NCBI RefSeq assembly: GCF_004217665.1
Contig: NZ_RXIU01000006.1
Location: 1-52,318, forward strand
DNA: 52,318 nt
Source of the DNA: Candidatus Magnetaquicoccus inordinatus
Lineage (GTDB): Bacteria > Pseudomonadota > Magnetococcia > Magnetococcales > Magnetaquicoccaceae
Direction of reading: 5' to 3'
Part shown: one piece after another, positions 36,295 through 46,073 of the stretch
How positions within the stretch are numbered: the first letter of the stretch is position 1
Layout: the number at the start of each line of letters is the position of its first letter
The notes under the pieces: generated by a model
What the model saw: only the letters and a program-made list of their open reading frames with translations
The model's database searches: none
What the model was told of the DNA's origin: nothing
Translations under genes and position numbers: made by a program

Positions 36295-39200
36295 TGCAGC
36301 GACTCCCTGAAGACAAAATTGGCTTGCCGCCACCTGTGCAGTCGCTCCGCCCAGGCAGCAAAAGTCAGATAAATCACCGGTGTGGTAAATAAAGTGACCA
36401 GTTGACTGAGCAACAATCCTCCCACCATGGTCACTCCCAACGGTTGCCGCAACTCTGAACCGGCTCCCCCGCCTAACATCAACGGCAAAGCGGCAAACAG
36501 GGCGGACAAAGTGGTCATCAAAATGGGCCGAAAACGCAACAGACAGGCTTGATAAATCGCCTCTCTGGCTGTCAAGCCCCTCTGTCGCTGCGCCTGCAAA
36601 GCAAAATCAATGATCAAAATAGCATTTTTTTTGACTATTCCGATCAAAAGAACAATCCCGATAATCGCCGTAATTCCCAACTCCATATCGGCCAGCAGCA
36701 AGGCCAGCAAAGCCCCCACACCAGCCGAAGGCAGCGTGGAAAGAATGGTCACCGGATGAATATAGCTTTCATAGAGCACCCCCAAGACAATATACATGGT
36801 GACAATGGCCGCCAGTATCAACCACAGCTCATTGGCCAACGCCACCCGAAAGGCATGGGCAGCCCCCAAAAAGGTGATCTGGATATGCGCCGGCACAGCG
36901 ATCTCTTCTCGGACCGCCTCAATAGCCTGCACCGCGGCCCCCAAAGAGGAGTCTGCAGCCACATTAAAAGAGAGACTGACGGCAGGAAATTGACCCTGCC
37001 GCTGCAACACCAAGGGTGCCAAACGCTCTTCAACACGCGCCACAGCACTCAAGGGAACCAAAGAGCCATTGGCCGCTGTGACTCGCAAACCATCCAGCAT
37101 CGCCAGCCCCTGTTGCGCCCCCCCTTTGGCCTCCAAAACCACGCGATATTGATTGGCTTGGGTAAAAACGGTAGAGATCAAACGTTGGCCAAAGGCATCA
37201 TACAATGCGTTATCAATCGCTGCCGCAGTCACCCCCAAACGGCCCGCAGCATCGCGATCAATCACCAGATAGGCCTGCAACCCCTCCTCTTGTTGATCAC
37301 TGGTGACATCGCGTAATGCCGGCTCCTGCGACAGACGCTCCAACAAGCGCGGCGTCCACAGCGCCAGATCCTCCTGGCTTGGCGATTCCAAAGTAAACTG
37401 ATAACGGGTACGGCTGATTCGCTCTTCGATGGTTAAATCCTGAACCGGTTGCAGATAGAGCATAACCCCCGGCACTTGCGCCACACGCTGCTGCAATCGC
37501 GCCAACACAGTTGCCAACGACTCCCCCTGACGCTCTGCCCGTGCATGCAGAGCAATCAAAAAACGGCCACTGTTGAGCGTGATATTGGTGCCATCCACTC
37601 CGATATGGCTGGTCAACCCCTTCACTGCGGGATCGGCCAACAACTGACGGCTCAACTGCTGGTGAAAATCGGCCATGGCTGCAAACGAGCTCGCAGCGGG
37701 TGCCTGACTGATTCCTTGCAACAAACCGCTATCCTCTTGCGGAAAAAAGCCTTTGGGAATGATCACCGCCAACCATACTGTCAACAGCAAAGTTGCCACA
37801 GCCAGCAACAGGGTACTTTTCTGATGATCCAGAACCCAGCCCAACCAGCGACCATAACCGGTAATGATCCGTTGACTCCACACTCCCTGCCCAGCAGACT
37901 CTGACTCAGCCACACCCTTCTCTAACAGCCGTGCGCACATCATCGGTGTCAAGGTCAACGACACCAAAGCGGAAATCAATATGGCCACAGCCAGGGTAAT
38001 GGCAAATTCCCGAAACAGACGTCCCACCACATCTGCCATAAAAAGCAATGGAATCAACACCGCAATCAGCGAAAAGGTCAGCGAGACAATCGTGAAGGCG
38101 ATCTCCCGCGAACCATCCAAAGCCGCCTGCAGAGGTGACTTGCCCTCTTCACGATGGCGGGAGATATTTTCGATTACCACAATGGCATCATCAACCACAA
38201 ACCCACTGGCAATGGTCAAAGCCATCAATGTCAGATTATTGATGGAAAAATCGGCCAAATACATCAGCGCAAAGGTGCCAATCAAGGACAAGGGCACAGC
38301 AATGCCCGGAATCACAGTAGCCTTAATATTGCGCAAAAACAGCAATATAACCATCACCACCAAGGCCACCGCCAACAGCAACTCAAATTGTACATCACTG
38401 ACCGCCGCCCGAATCGTCAAGGTGCGATCACTGGCCTCCAGCAGATCCACACTGCCCGGCAACGACGCCCGCAAACGTGGCAACAGCTCTTTCACCCGAT
38501 CTGCCACCTGGATGACATTGGCACCCGGTTGCCGCTGTATCTGGAGAATAATGGCTGGTTCCAAACCAGACCAGGCGGCCAAACGGCTGTTTTCCGCCCC
38601 CTCTATCACTTCGGCAACATCCTGCAGATGAATCGCTGCCCCGTTGCGATAGGCTATGACAATCTGCGCAAACTCCTGGGCCGATTTGATCTGATCATTG
38701 GCATCTATAGTGCTCGCCCGGCTGGGACCATCAAAACTGCCTTTGGGTTGATTGACGTTGGCATTGGCAATAGCCAGTCGCAACTCTTCCCAACCCATCC
38801 CATAAGCAGCCAGCGCCGAAGGATTGACCTGCACCCGCAAAGCGGGGCGTTGACCACCGCTCAACGTCACCAAACCGACCCCTGAGAGTTGCGAAATCTT
38901 TTGTGCCACCCGTGTCTCCACCAGATCCTGCACCCGAGGCAGCGGCAAAGTACGAGAGGTTACCGCCAAGGTGAGAATCGGTGCATCCGCCGGATTGACC
39001 TTGTAATAAATGGGTGGCGCTGGCAGATCAGTGGGCAACAGATTGGCGGCAGCATTTATCGCCGCCTGCACCTGTTGCTCGGCCACATCCAACGTCAGAT
39101 GCAAACTGAATTGTAAAGTAATCAGGGAGGAGCCCCCCGAACTGGTCGAAGAGAGACGATTCAAACCAGGCATCTGTCCAAATTGCCGCTCCAACGGTGC

Positions 39201-39392
39201 AGTAATCGAGGAGGCAATCACCTCTGGACTAGCCCCCGGATAGAGGGTAATCACCTGCACCGTGGGATAATCCACCTCCGGCAAGGCCGATAACGGCAAC
39301 AAACGAAAGGCCAAAAGACCGGCTAAAAAGATGGCGGCCATCAACAAAGTGGTCGCCACCGGCCGCAAAATAAACAAACGCGAAGGATTCAT
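36291..39392 (-). CDS. mdtB: RND multidrug efflux subunit, MdtB-like
   Basis: A 1033-residue RND transporter starting [18 protein letters not shown]. The proton-relay pair D401 and D402 lies in [12 protein letters not shown]. It shares with the downstream gene the conserved motifs [20 protein letters not shown] and [19 protein letters not shown], so the two are paralogous subunits. It begins three bases after mdtA ends. The order mdtA-mdtB-mdtC is that of enterobacteria; which of the two RND genes is B and which is C is assigned by position and overall likeness. Confidence 0.93.
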   Translation of the reverse strand: MNPSRLFILRPVATTLLMAAIFLAGLLAFRLLPLSALPEVDYPTVQVITLYPGASPEVIASSITAPLERQFGQMPGLNRLSSTSSGGSSLITLQFSLHLTLDVAEQQVQAAINAAANLLPTDLPAPPIYYKVNPADAPILTLAVTSRTLPLPRVQDLVETRVAQKISQLSGVGLVTLSGGQRPALRVQVNPSALAAYGMGWEELRLAIANANVNQPKGSFDGPSRASTIDANDQIKSAQEFAQIVIAYRNGAAIHLQDVAEVIEGAENSRLAAWSGLEPAIILQIQRQPGANVIQVADRVKELLPRLRASLPGSVDLLEASDRTLTIRAAVSDVQFELLLAVALVVMVILLFLRNIKATVIPGIAVPLSLIGTFALMYLADFSINNLTLMALTIASGFVVDDAIVVIENISRHREEGKSPLQAALDGSREIAFTIVSLTFSLIAVLIPLLFMADVVGRLFREFAITLAVAILISALVSLTLTPMMCARLLEKGVAESESAGQGVWSQRIITGYGRWLGWVLDHQKSTLLLAVATLLLTVWLAVIIPKGFFPQEDSGLLQGISQAPAASSFAAMADFHQQLSRQLLADPAVKGLTSHIGVDGTNITLNSGRFLIALHARAERQGESLATVLARLQQRVAQVPGVMLYLQPVQDLTIEERISRTRYQFTLESPSQEDLALWTPRLLERLSQEPALRDVTSDQQEEGLQAYLVIDRDAAGRLGVTAAAIDNALYDAFGQRLISTVFTQANQYRVVLEAKGGAQQGLAMLDGLRVTAANGSLVPLSAVARVEERLAPLVLQRQGQFPAVSLSFNVAADSSLGAAVQAIEAVREEIAVPAHIQITFLGAAHAFRVALANELWLILAAIVTMYIVLGVLYESYIHPVTILSTLPSAGVGALLALLLADMELGITAIIGIVLLIGIVKKNAILIIDFALQAQRQRGLTAREAIYQACLLRFRPILMTTLSALFAALPLMLGGGAGSELRQPLGVTMVGGLLLSQLVTLFTTPVIYLTFAAWAERLHRWRQANFVFRESLQ

Positions 39393-39395
39393 CGC

Positions 39396-40781
39396 CTAGC
39401 CTCCCCCGGCAGCCCCCTTTCGTGGCTCGTTGGCGCCTCCTTGCCCACCTTTGCGCTCTTTTTTGCCTTCACCCCCTGCTTTGCCGCCTCCCGCTCCACC
39501 ACCCTTGTCGGCTCCCCCTTCGTTTGCCGGTTCCTGAATCCGACTTCCCTCCCGCAATTTATCCACACCCGCTACCACTATCTTTTCTCCAGCCTGCAAC
39601 CCCTCATCAATGGCCGTCACCTCTCCCTGCACCGGCCCCGGTTTGACCATCTGCTGGGTCACGGTTTGATCCTCCTGCACCCGGAAAACATATGTTCCTT
39701 TGCGACTCCTCTGCAACGCTGCCGACGGAATCAATAAAGCCGCAGGACGCTCCTCCAAAACAAGAGAAACATTGACAAATTGATTAGGAAAAAGCCTTCC
39801 CTCTTCATTGGCAAATTCTGCCTTCAGTTTGACCGTGCCGGTACTGCTGTCAATCTGGTTGTCCAAAGTCAGCAGCTTGCCTTCTGCCAAACGGTTTTTG
39901 CGCTCTCGATCAAAAAGGATCACCTTGAGAGGGTTGCCCTTCTGCCAATAGGGCAATAAACGGGGCAGTTGATCTTCGGCCAGGGTAAACAACACCTGAA
40001 TCGGTCGAATCTGGGCAATAGCGACCAAACCATTGGCATCACTTTGGCGAATCATGTTTCCCGGATCCACCTGATGCAATCCAGCTATTCCAGTGATCGG
40101 GGCAGTAATGCGCGTGTAGGAAAGCTGTAAAGCAGCACTCTCCACCAATGCCTGATCCACCTGGACACTGCCTTGATATTGCTGCACCAACGACAACTGC
40201 GTATCGGCCTGCTGCCTGGACACCGAGTCCTCCTTGAGCAAAGTGCGATAGCGTTGGGCATCACGTTGGGCATTGGCCAACAGAGCCTGGTCACGCAACA
40301 ACTGCCCCTTGGCCTGCTCCAATTGAATCTGAAAAGGTTTGGCATCGATCTCCGCCAGCAATTGCCCCGCTTCGACCAACTCCCCTTCCTTGAAAGCATA
40401 GCGTAGCAGCGGACCATCCACACGACTGCGTACCACCACCCATTGGCCAGGAGTAACTGTACCAAGGGCATCCAGTTGTATCGGAATCGCACCCGTAGTC
40501 ACCACAGCGGTCACCACCGGAATCGGCCCTCCCTTGCCACGCCCCTCTCCCTTCCCCCCCTTTCCAGCCTCCTCACGCTTTTCACCTTTGCCAGACCACA
40601 GCAGGGTGAGTTGCGGCCATTGTTGCCAGGCAGTCCCAAGCAACAACAACAGTATGAGCCCAACAAACCAGCGCCACCGGGAGTGGCGCGGATCAGGCTT
40701 GCCAGGAGTGCCATGATCTGCAGCCCCACGCACCTCTAACGCAGAGTCATGCACTCTCTGCTCCTCTTGTTGTACTGCCAT
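39396..40781 (-). CDS. mdtA: RND periplasmic adaptor, MdtA-like
   Basis: A 461-residue membrane-fusion protein. ATG 40781 has AGGAGG seven bases upstream. A cytoplasmic start and a signal-anchor helix (WRWFVGLILLLLLGTAW, about 36-52) are followed by a Lys/Gly-rich linker and the canonical domains: LDALGTVTPGQWVVVRSRVDG, KEGELVEAGQLLAEIDAKPF, RITAPITGIAGLHQVDPGN and IPSAALQRSRKGTYVFRV. The last 45 or so residues are an unusual Gly/Lys-rich tail. No outer-membrane channel gene is in this operon, so a TolC-type protein encoded elsewhere (for example at 828 or 13413) must complete the pump. Confidence 0.92.
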   Translation of the reverse strand: MAVQQEEQRVHDSALEVRGAADHGTPGKPDPRHSRWRWFVGLILLLLLGTAWQQWPQLTLLWSGKGEKREEAGKGGKGEGRGKGGPIPVVTAVVTTGAIPIQLDALGTVTPGQWVVVRSRVDGPLLRYAFKEGELVEAGQLLAEIDAKPFQIQLEQAKGQLLRDQALLANAQRDAQRYRTLLKEDSVSRQQADTQLSLVQQYQGSVQVDQALVESAALQLSYTRITAPITGIAGLHQVDPGNMIRQSDANGLVAIAQIRPIQVLFTLAEDQLPRLLPYWQKGNPLKVILFDRERKNRLAEGKLLTLDNQIDSSTGTVKLKAEFANEEGRLFPNQFVNVSLVLEERPAALLIPSAALQRSRKGTYVFRVQEDQTVTQQMVKPGPVQGEVTAIDEGLQAGEKIVVAGVDKLREGSRIQEPANEGGADKGGGAGGGKAGGEGKKERKGGQGGANEPRKGAAGGG

Positions 40782-40948
40782 TGCTTCGCCTCCTCCTCAC
40801 ACCTGCCCTGCTGCATCTGCCACAACAAACTCTCCATCAACCTGATTTATAGAACTTTTATTGGTGAAAACAATCCGCACCCAGAGAGCAAGCCAGCCAA
40901 GAAAAATATAATAGCGCATTGTTTCCTGAATAGAGTAGAATCGGCATT

Positions 40949-40963
40949 GTAAATAATTGTAGC
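40949..40963. promoter_or_regulatory. Candidate CpxR-type binding site
   Basis: GTAAA, five bases, GTAGC matches the CpxR box (GTAAA-N5-GTAAA) in eight of ten positions. It lies in the 220-base divergent region between mdtA and the Sel1-repeat gene, whose operons a CpxR-like regulator encoded nearby could plausibly control. A short match of this kind can occur by chance. Confidence 0.35.
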
Positions 40964-41001
40964 GAAATCTCCACTCTTGAACCTCCAGGAAGGCACTGGC
41001 A

Positions 41002-41805
41002 ATGCGAGATAACGATAAACAGAGCGTTTTTTCAGCAATCATCTGTGGTACAACCTTGTCCGCCCTACTCTATGTTGCGCCTTTGCTCGCTGCCGAACCA
41101 CACACGCCAGCAGCCATTCAGGAAGCAGCAGCACAAGGAGATGCCCGCGCCCAAGCCACCCTGGGTGAAATGTATCACTCTGGAACAGGTGTCGTCCGCA
41201 ATGCCCAAGAAGCAGCAAAATGGTTTTTGAAAGCCGCAGAACAGGGCAACAGCAGTGCCCAATTCAGCCTGGGTCTGCTCTACGAACTGGGCGACGGTGT
41301 GCCCCAGGATGCCAGCAAGGCAGCAGAATGGTTCCGTAAAGCGGCCGAAGAGGGCAACAGTGTCGCGCAATCCAGTCTGGGCCGCCGCTACAGTGAAGGA
41401 GATGGACTCCCCCAGGACAGAAATGAATCACTGCGCTGGTTTCGCAAGGCGGCCGAGCAAGGGGATGATCTGGCACAATTCACTCTGGGTGAAATGTATG
41501 AAAATGGTGAAGGGGTAGCACAAAACAGCCAGGAAGCGGCCCACTGGTATCAAAAAGCCGCCGCGCAAAACAATCCTGACGCCCAATACCGTCTGTCGCT
41601 ACTGCACGAACAGGGCAAAGGAGTCGCCAAAGATTTGCAGATGGCCTATTTTTGGCTCTCCTTGGCCAGCAAACATGCCCATTACAGCGAAACCAATGCT
41701 CCCCAATTGCAGGCAGCCAAAAATGCGCTGCGTAAACATCTGCAACCAGCGCAAAGAGAAGAGGCAGAAACTCGTGCCGACAATTGGCAACCGGGCAAAC
41801 CCTAG
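41002..41805 (+). CDS. Exported Sel1-like repeat protein
   Basis: A 267-residue protein with a signal peptide ending near LLAAEPH (about residue 30) and five or six tandem 36-residue Sel1-like repeats. The repeats read as A-x-LG-x-(M/L)Y-x-x-G-x-GV-x-(Q/R)(N/D) with A-x-x-W(F/Y)-x-KAA, for example AQFSLGLLYELGDGVPQD. The solenoid spans residues about 38-225 and a charged helix closes the protein. Such proteins serve as periplasmic or outer-membrane protein-protein scaffolds. It is divergent from mdtABC and stands alone. No partner is evident. Confidence 0.9.
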   Translation: MRDNDKQSVFSAIICGTTLSALLYVAPLLAAEPHTPAAIQEAAAQGDARAQATLGEMYHSGTGVVRNAQEAAKWFLKAAEQGNSSAQFSLGLLYELGDGVPQDASKAAEWFRKAAEEGNSVAQSSLGRRYSEGDGLPQDRNESLRWFRKAAEQGDDLAQFTLGEMYENGEGVAQNSQEAAHWYQKAAAQNNPDAQYRLSLLHEQGKGVAKDLQMAYFWLSLASKHAHYSETNAPQLQAAKNALRKHLQPAQREEAETRADNWQPGKP

Positions 41806-41880
41806 TCCCTGCCCAACACATAAAATTTCGGCATCTCCTGTTGTGTCCTGTTGTGGCAGCCAACCTGCTCCCGCAACCCT

Positions 41881-42456
41881 CTACCGCGACGCTGCCAGCA
41901 ACTGTTGCACAGAGATGAACTGTGCCAACGCCTGGATAATAGCCTGCTGGGTCTCCACGCGATAGCAATCACCGGCAGTGGAACGGGCCCGATTCAGCCA
42001 CAGCTCGCCAGCAGCCAATTCGGCCAAAAAACGACCTCTTTGTAAACGATTCATACCAGCACTCAAAGAGCTCCTGGTGTGAATCAAAGGTAACAACCAC
42101 TGGCTGTGAATCTCCTCCAACTCATGCAAAATTGCGGGCAAACCCATAGCCGCCGCCGCGTTGTGCAACTGTTGCAAGGCATCGATACACTCGCGCAAAG
42201 CCTCTGCTGAGACAGTAGCGCCAGCAGCACTCTCCTCTGCACCGCTTATGCTCTCTGCCCACAGAGGTTGCGGTTGGGCGCGCCACAAAAGGTTGAGCCC
42301 GCCAGCCACCAGAACAGCCAGCAGGCAAAGCTGCCAGGTATCTGGCCACTGCGCACTCTCTGCCAGCGGTTTGGCCGCCGCCAGCAGTGCCAGCAACAGT
42401 GCCAACAAGGTGCCCAAGGGAGCAAAAATCTGTTTATTCACCAGAGCCTCCTTCAT
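41881..42456 (-). CDS. Uncharacterised membrane-anchored protein
   Basis: A 191-residue protein of no family I recognise. Two N-terminal hydrophobic segments (about 12-30, LGTLLALLLALLAAA, and 40-58, LCLLAVLVAGGLNLLW) would place the rest in the cytoplasm or periplasm. The remaining 130 residues are predicted mostly helical, with Ala, Leu and Gln prominent. ATG 42456 overlaps the OPT transporter stop (ATGA); a GTG at 42441 with AAGGAGG five bases before it is an equally good start. Coupling suggests a role tied to the OPT transporter, but nothing else supports it. Confidence 0.7.
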   Translation of the reverse strand: MKEALVNKQIFAPLGTLLALLLALLAAAKPLAESAQWPDTWQLCLLAVLVAGGLNLLWRAQPQPLWAESISGAEESAAGATVSAEALRECIDALQQLHNAAAAMGLPAILHELEEIHSQWLLPLIHTRSSLSAGMNRLQRGRFLAELAAGELWLNRARSTAGDCYRVETQQAIIQALAQFISVQQLLAASR

Positions 42457-44201
42457 CCTCCTCCCATGTGCCAAAAAGCCTCGGCAACGCCAATCAACGC
42501 TTCACCAATGATCAACCCGGCAGCAACAGGCACCAGCACACCCTCTGCATAGGCATAACCACGAATTTTTTCGATGCGCATCTGCGCCAAACAGCCCAAA
42601 CCATAGGTCAAGGTGATGGAAAAGGGCAGATACATGGCCAAACCGACCATGATACCCAAACCTCCCACCGGAGTTCCCTCCAGCACCATGCCTGCCACTC
42701 CTCCGAGAATAAATTTATCCAGCGGAATCTGCTGCTTTTGCACCGCCTCGATCACTTCGGCCAAGGCGCTGGCTTGCGGAGCAGGCAAAGAGCTGTTGGG
42801 ACCAAATCCCCCCCCAGCGCTGCCACCTCCCTGCCACAAGGCATAAATCACCGCAAAGGCTACCACCACTCCGATCCAGGAGAGGGAAAACTCCAAAGCC
42901 TGCTGTTGCAAGGGACGGTTACCCACCAAAAAACCGGTTTTCAGATCCTGCATCATGTCGGCACTTTGTCCCACCGCCACACTGATGGCTATCCCCATTG
43001 CCAAGGCAGCCACCACCTCGCCACCCAGCAAAGCCATGGTCAAGGCCACCGACACCAGAGTCATGCCCGACATCGGCGAGATATCGGTCATCCCGGTCGC
43101 CTGCGCGACAATCAAACCTGCGATACCCAGCCACAGGGTACCCACCAGAGTCGCCAGCAAAATCCGCCATAACGGTACATCGACTGCCGTGCTCCAGGAG
43201 GCAAAAAAGAGCAAAAGCATCGCTCCCAACAAACCAGACAACAGCAACCATGGGGAGATTTCGTTGCTCTTGGCTCCCTGCGCTCGGGACTCACCCACCG
43301 CCTGCGCTACGGAACGCAGTGCGGCAACGATAATGGGCAGAGTCAGCAACATGGCCATGATGGCAGCGCCAATCAAAACCCCAATCCCCAACGGTCGCAA
43401 TGACTTGTTATAAATAAATTCAACAAGTTCCGCATTAGCCAACTGGGGATTGAGCCAGGAAGCATGAACCATCCACGGGGCAATGATCCACCAGGCGGCC
43501 ACTCCACCGAAAAAAAAGGGCAAACCGCCTCGTCCCGCCAGCAAACCGGAAGCAAAGGTCAAAGGTGAAAGATAGAGAGCGGCAGAGAGATAGCTTGGCA
43601 ACAGACCAAAACTCAATGACAGCTCATCATTTTCAATCACCCCCGGCCAATTGAGCCAACCAGAGAGCAGCAACAGTTTCCAGGCAGCTCCAATGGCACA
43701 TCCATAAGCGAGCAGAGTTACCTTCTCGCTCCCCGCCGCCCCAGAGCGCAAAATGGTGGCCACCGCCGTGCCGGTGGGAAAGCGCAGACGATCGATTTCG
43801 ATCATTTTCCGCCGCAAGGGAATGATCAAAACCACACCCAATAAAGCTCCCCCCACCCCGGCAGCCAATAATGGCCAGGGGGAAAAGGAACCAATAGTCT
43901 TGTTACTCTGCAATAAAAACAGGGTCGGCAGGGTAAAAACCACCCCGGAACCTGCTGTCACGATGGCTGCGGCAATGGTTTGGTTGAGATTGTTTTCAAT
44001 CACGGTACCCCGCCAGGAGCGCCCCCGCAACAGCACAAAACCAATCAAAGCGGCAATGGCCGAGGCACTGATGGCAAAACCCAATTTGAGAGCCGAATAG
44101 ATCAGGGCGACATTCAACAATATTCCGCTGACAATCCCCAACGCCAGAGCCTGCCAGGTCAACTCCCGATAGGGTTGCTGCCACTCTTCACTGCTGTGCA
44201 C
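42453..44201 (-). CDS. OPT-family oligopeptide/metal-chelate transporter
   Basis: A 582-residue integral membrane protein with about 14 hydrophobic segments. The opening YRELTWQALALGIVSGILLN and YSALKLGF, then ENNLNQTIAAAIVTAGSGVVFTLP split over helices, and MSGMTLVSVALTMALLGGE, MMQDLKTGFLVG are typical of the OPT superfamily. Bacterial members import peptides or siderophore-like metal chelates, possibly also other amino-acid derivatives. The substrate is not readable. It is cotranscribed with the small membrane protein downstream and divergent from the CpdA-like gene. Confidence 0.9.
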   Translation of the reverse strand: MHSSEEWQQPYRELTWQALALGIVSGILLNVALIYSALKLGFAISASAIAALIGFVLLRGRSWRGTVIENNLNQTIAAAIVTAGSGVVFTLPTLFLLQSNKTIGSFSPWPLLAAGVGGALLGVVLIIPLRRKMIEIDRLRFPTGTAVATILRSGAAGSEKVTLLAYGCAIGAAWKLLLLSGWLNWPGVIENDELSLSFGLLPSYLSAALYLSPLTFASGLLAGRGGLPFFFGGVAAWWIIAPWMVHASWLNPQLANAELVEFIYNKSLRPLGIGVLIGAAIMAMLLTLPIIVAALRSVAQAVGESRAQGAKSNEISPWLLLSGLLGAMLLLFFASWSTAVDVPLWRILLATLVGTLWLGIAGLIVAQATGMTDISPMSGMTLVSVALTMALLGGEVVAALAMGIAISVAVGQSADMMQDLKTGFLVGNRPLQQQALEFSLSWIGVVVAFAVIYALWQGGGSAGGGFGPNSSLPAPQASALAEVIEAVQKQQIPLDKFILGGVAGMVLEGTPVGGLGIMVGLAMYLPFSITLTYGLGCLAQMRIEKIRGYAYAEGVLVPVAAGLIIGEALIGVAEAFWHMGGG

Positions 44202-44349
44202 GACTGCTCCTCCCTTCTGTCATTGTGCAACCTCCGCCAAGAATTGGCCCTCACCTCATCACTGCCATTTTTTGGATGGTGGCCATTACCGACGGGATGG
44301 TTCACCTCTTTCTCTTGATTTGCAAGGATTGATCATGTGCACTGCTCCG

Positions 44350-44421
44350 GAAAAAATCTGTGCAACCCTTTCTTGCCGAAAGAAAACAAGCCGAGTACAA
44401 TGTTGCACAGTAGATTTTTTC
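44350..44421. repeat. Long imperfect inverted repeat with A- and T-tracts
   Basis: The left arm GAAAAAATCTGTGCAAC (44350-44366) pairs with the right arm at 44402-44421, which has a three-base insertion. A nested CTTTC/GAAAG hairpin lies in the loop. The A-tract before and T-tract after the stem resemble a bidirectional intrinsic terminator, yet it stands in a divergent region (OPT gene start 44201, next gene start 44447) where no annotated gene ends. It may be a leader attenuator of the CpdA-like gene or the end of a small RNA. Confidence 0.5.
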
Positions 44422-44446
44422 ACTGGTTGCGTTGGAGATCTGACCC

Positions 44447-45208
44447 ATGCTCTCTGTTTTGCAGTTTTCTGACTGTCATCTGTTGGCTGATCCCCAGGAA
44501 AGGTTGTACGGAGCCGATCCAGAACAATGCCTGCAACAGGTATTACAGGCAGCCCAGCCCTGGGCAGCCCGCAGCCATATGGCTATTATCAGCGGAGATC
44601 TGACCCAACATGGTGAAGCCGCTGCCTATCAACAACTCAATACGATGTTTTCCGCCCTTGGCTGTCCGGTCTATAGCGTACCCGGAAACCATGACTGCCC
44701 GGAAACCATGGAAAAACTCTTTAACGGAACAGCGCTGCACTGGCAACCCTCTCTGACTTTACAGGGTTGGCACTTTCTTTTTCTCAACGCTGTGCTTCCC
44801 AAACAGGATGCAGGAGAGGTGAGCGCTGCACAATTAGAACATTTGCAGCAGCAGTTGGAGCAGCTTCCGCCTCTGCCCACCGCACTCGTCCTGCACCACC
44901 ATCCCCGACCCACCGATAGCAGTTGGATGGAACAGATGGCGTTGCGTAACTCTGAAGAGTTGTTCACCCTGCTTGCAGGCTATCCACAGGTCGCTTTGAT
45001 ACTCTTCGGACATATCCATCAGCCATTCGATACACTCTATCGCTCTATTCGCCTGCTTGGCACTCCCTCCACCTGTGTGCAATTTGCCCATGGTACCAGT
45101 AAACCAGAGTTTATTCATGATCGGTTCGCTTTCCGTTGGCTGCATCTGCATGCCGACGGCACGATAGAGACAGATCTGGTCTGGATCACTCCCCAGAAAG
45201 CACTCTAG
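44447..45208 (+). CDS. CpdA-like metallophosphoesterase (probable cyclic-nucleotide phosphodiesterase)
   Basis: A 253-residue calcineurin-like phosphoesterase. All family metal-binding motifs are present in order: DxH (FSDCHLL), GD (IISGDLTQHGE), GNH(D/E) (VPGNHDCPE), a histidine block (LVLHHHPRP) and GHxH (LFGHIHQP). This pattern and length match class III cAMP phosphodiesterases such as CpdA. ATG 44447 follows GGAG by nine bases. Hydrolysis of cAMP is the best guess; other small phosphodiester substrates cannot be excluded. It heads a four-gene cluster with tiny gaps or overlaps. Confidence 0.88.
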   Translation: MLSVLQFSDCHLLADPQERLYGADPEQCLQQVLQAAQPWAARSHMAIISGDLTQHGEAAAYQQLNTMFSALGCPVYSVPGNHDCPETMEKLFNGTALHWQPSLTLQGWHFLFLNAVLPKQDAGEVSAAQLEHLQQQLEQLPPLPTALVLHHHPRPTDSSWMEQMALRNSEELFTLLAGYPQVALILFGHIHQPFDTLYRSIRLLGTPSTCVQFAHGTSKPEFIHDRFAFRWLHLHADGTIETDLVWITPQKAL

Positions 45209-45217
45209 AGACTATTC

Positions 45218-45580
45218 ATGCCCACAAGAAAAATTTCCATACTCGTCTGCATCAATGAACGCTTTAGCGATCGTCCCTCTTGTGGTGTGCAGGGCAGCGC
45301 AAAACTGGCCAAACAGTTAGAATACAAACTGCAGGAAGCGGGTCTGCCAATCCCCGTTGAACCGATTGGCTGTTTTGGGCGTTGCCATGAAGGCCCCAAC
45401 CTGCGCATCGCCCCTGGCGGTGCATTTTTTACCGAAATGAACAGTGCCAGGCTGGATGATGTGGTTGCTGCCGTGGCAGCAATAATCCATCCTCCTGCAC
45501 AACCCGCAACGTGCACTGACCCCCTTCTTGCCAGCCTATCAGGAGCCAGCGATGAATCAACTCACCACTCTGACCGCTGA
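45218..45580 (+). CDS. Thioredoxin-like [2Fe-2S] ferredoxin
   Basis: A 120-residue protein. Four cysteines, C11, C22 (after ten residues), C52 and C56 (CFGRC), follow the spacing of thioredoxin-like 2Fe-2S ferredoxins. The flanking VCINERFSDRPSCG and IGCFGRCHEGPNLRIAPGG fit that family, whose members often appear as (2Fe-2S) ferredoxin domain proteins near various redox genes. The last 30 residues are low-complexity and overlap the next gene by 29 bases. Redox partner unknown. Confidence 0.85.
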   Translation: MPTRKISILVCINERFSDRPSCGVQGSAKLAKQLEYKLQEAGLPIPVEPIGCFGRCHEGPNLRIAPGGAFFTEMNSARLDDVVAAVAAIIHPPAQPATCTDPLLASLSGASDESTHHSDR

Positions 45581-46073
45581 TATTACGCAACTGACCAGGG
45601 ATGCCATCGTCAATGCGGCCAACGCCTCCCTGCTAGGCGGGAGCGGGGTGGATGGCGCCATCCATCGCGCCGGAGGTCCAGCCATCCTGGAAGCCTGTCA
45701 AGAGATTCGGCGCACGCTCTATCCCCAAGGCTTGCCTCCCGGAGAAGCGGTCGTCACCACCGGCGGCAATTTGCCCTCAGCGCTGGTGATTCATACGGCC
45801 GGCCCCATTTATGATAGCGATCCCGATCCGCATGGACACCTGGCCAGTTGTTATCGACGCTGTCTGGAGCTGGCCTTGGCACAAAACGCCAAAACAATCG
45901 CTTTTCCGGGAATCAGCACCGGCGTCTATGGCTTTCCCAAAGAGGCAGCAGCCCAAATCGCCATCGCGACTATCCGCAGCTTTTTTGCCCAACATCCTGA
46001 CGCCAATATGCAGGTCACCTTGGTGGCTTTTTCTGCAACTGATGAGCAGATTTTGCAACAGCACCTGCCATGA
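45552..46073 (+). CDS. Macro-domain protein (O-acetyl-ADP-ribose deacetylase type)
   Basis: A 173-residue single macro domain. ATG 45552 has AGGAG six bases upstream and lies inside the ferredoxin gene end. Motifs for ADP-ribose binding and catalysis are intact: DAIVNAANASLLGGSGVDG, AIHRAGGPAI and GISTGVYGFP. This is the MacroD/YmdB-like group that removes acetyl from O-acetyl-ADP-ribose or ADP-ribose from protein side chains. No ADP-ribosyltransferase is nearby, so a housekeeping role is likely. The stop overlaps the next start (ATGA). Confidence 0.9.
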   Translation: MNQLTTLTADITQLTRDAIVNAANASLLGGSGVDGAIHRAGGPAILEACQEIRRTLYPQGLPPGEAVVTTGGNLPSALVIHTAGPIYDSDPDPHGHLASCYRRCLELALAQNAKTIAFPGISTGVYGFPKEAAAQIAIATIRSFFAQHPDANMQVTLVAFSATDEQILQQHLP

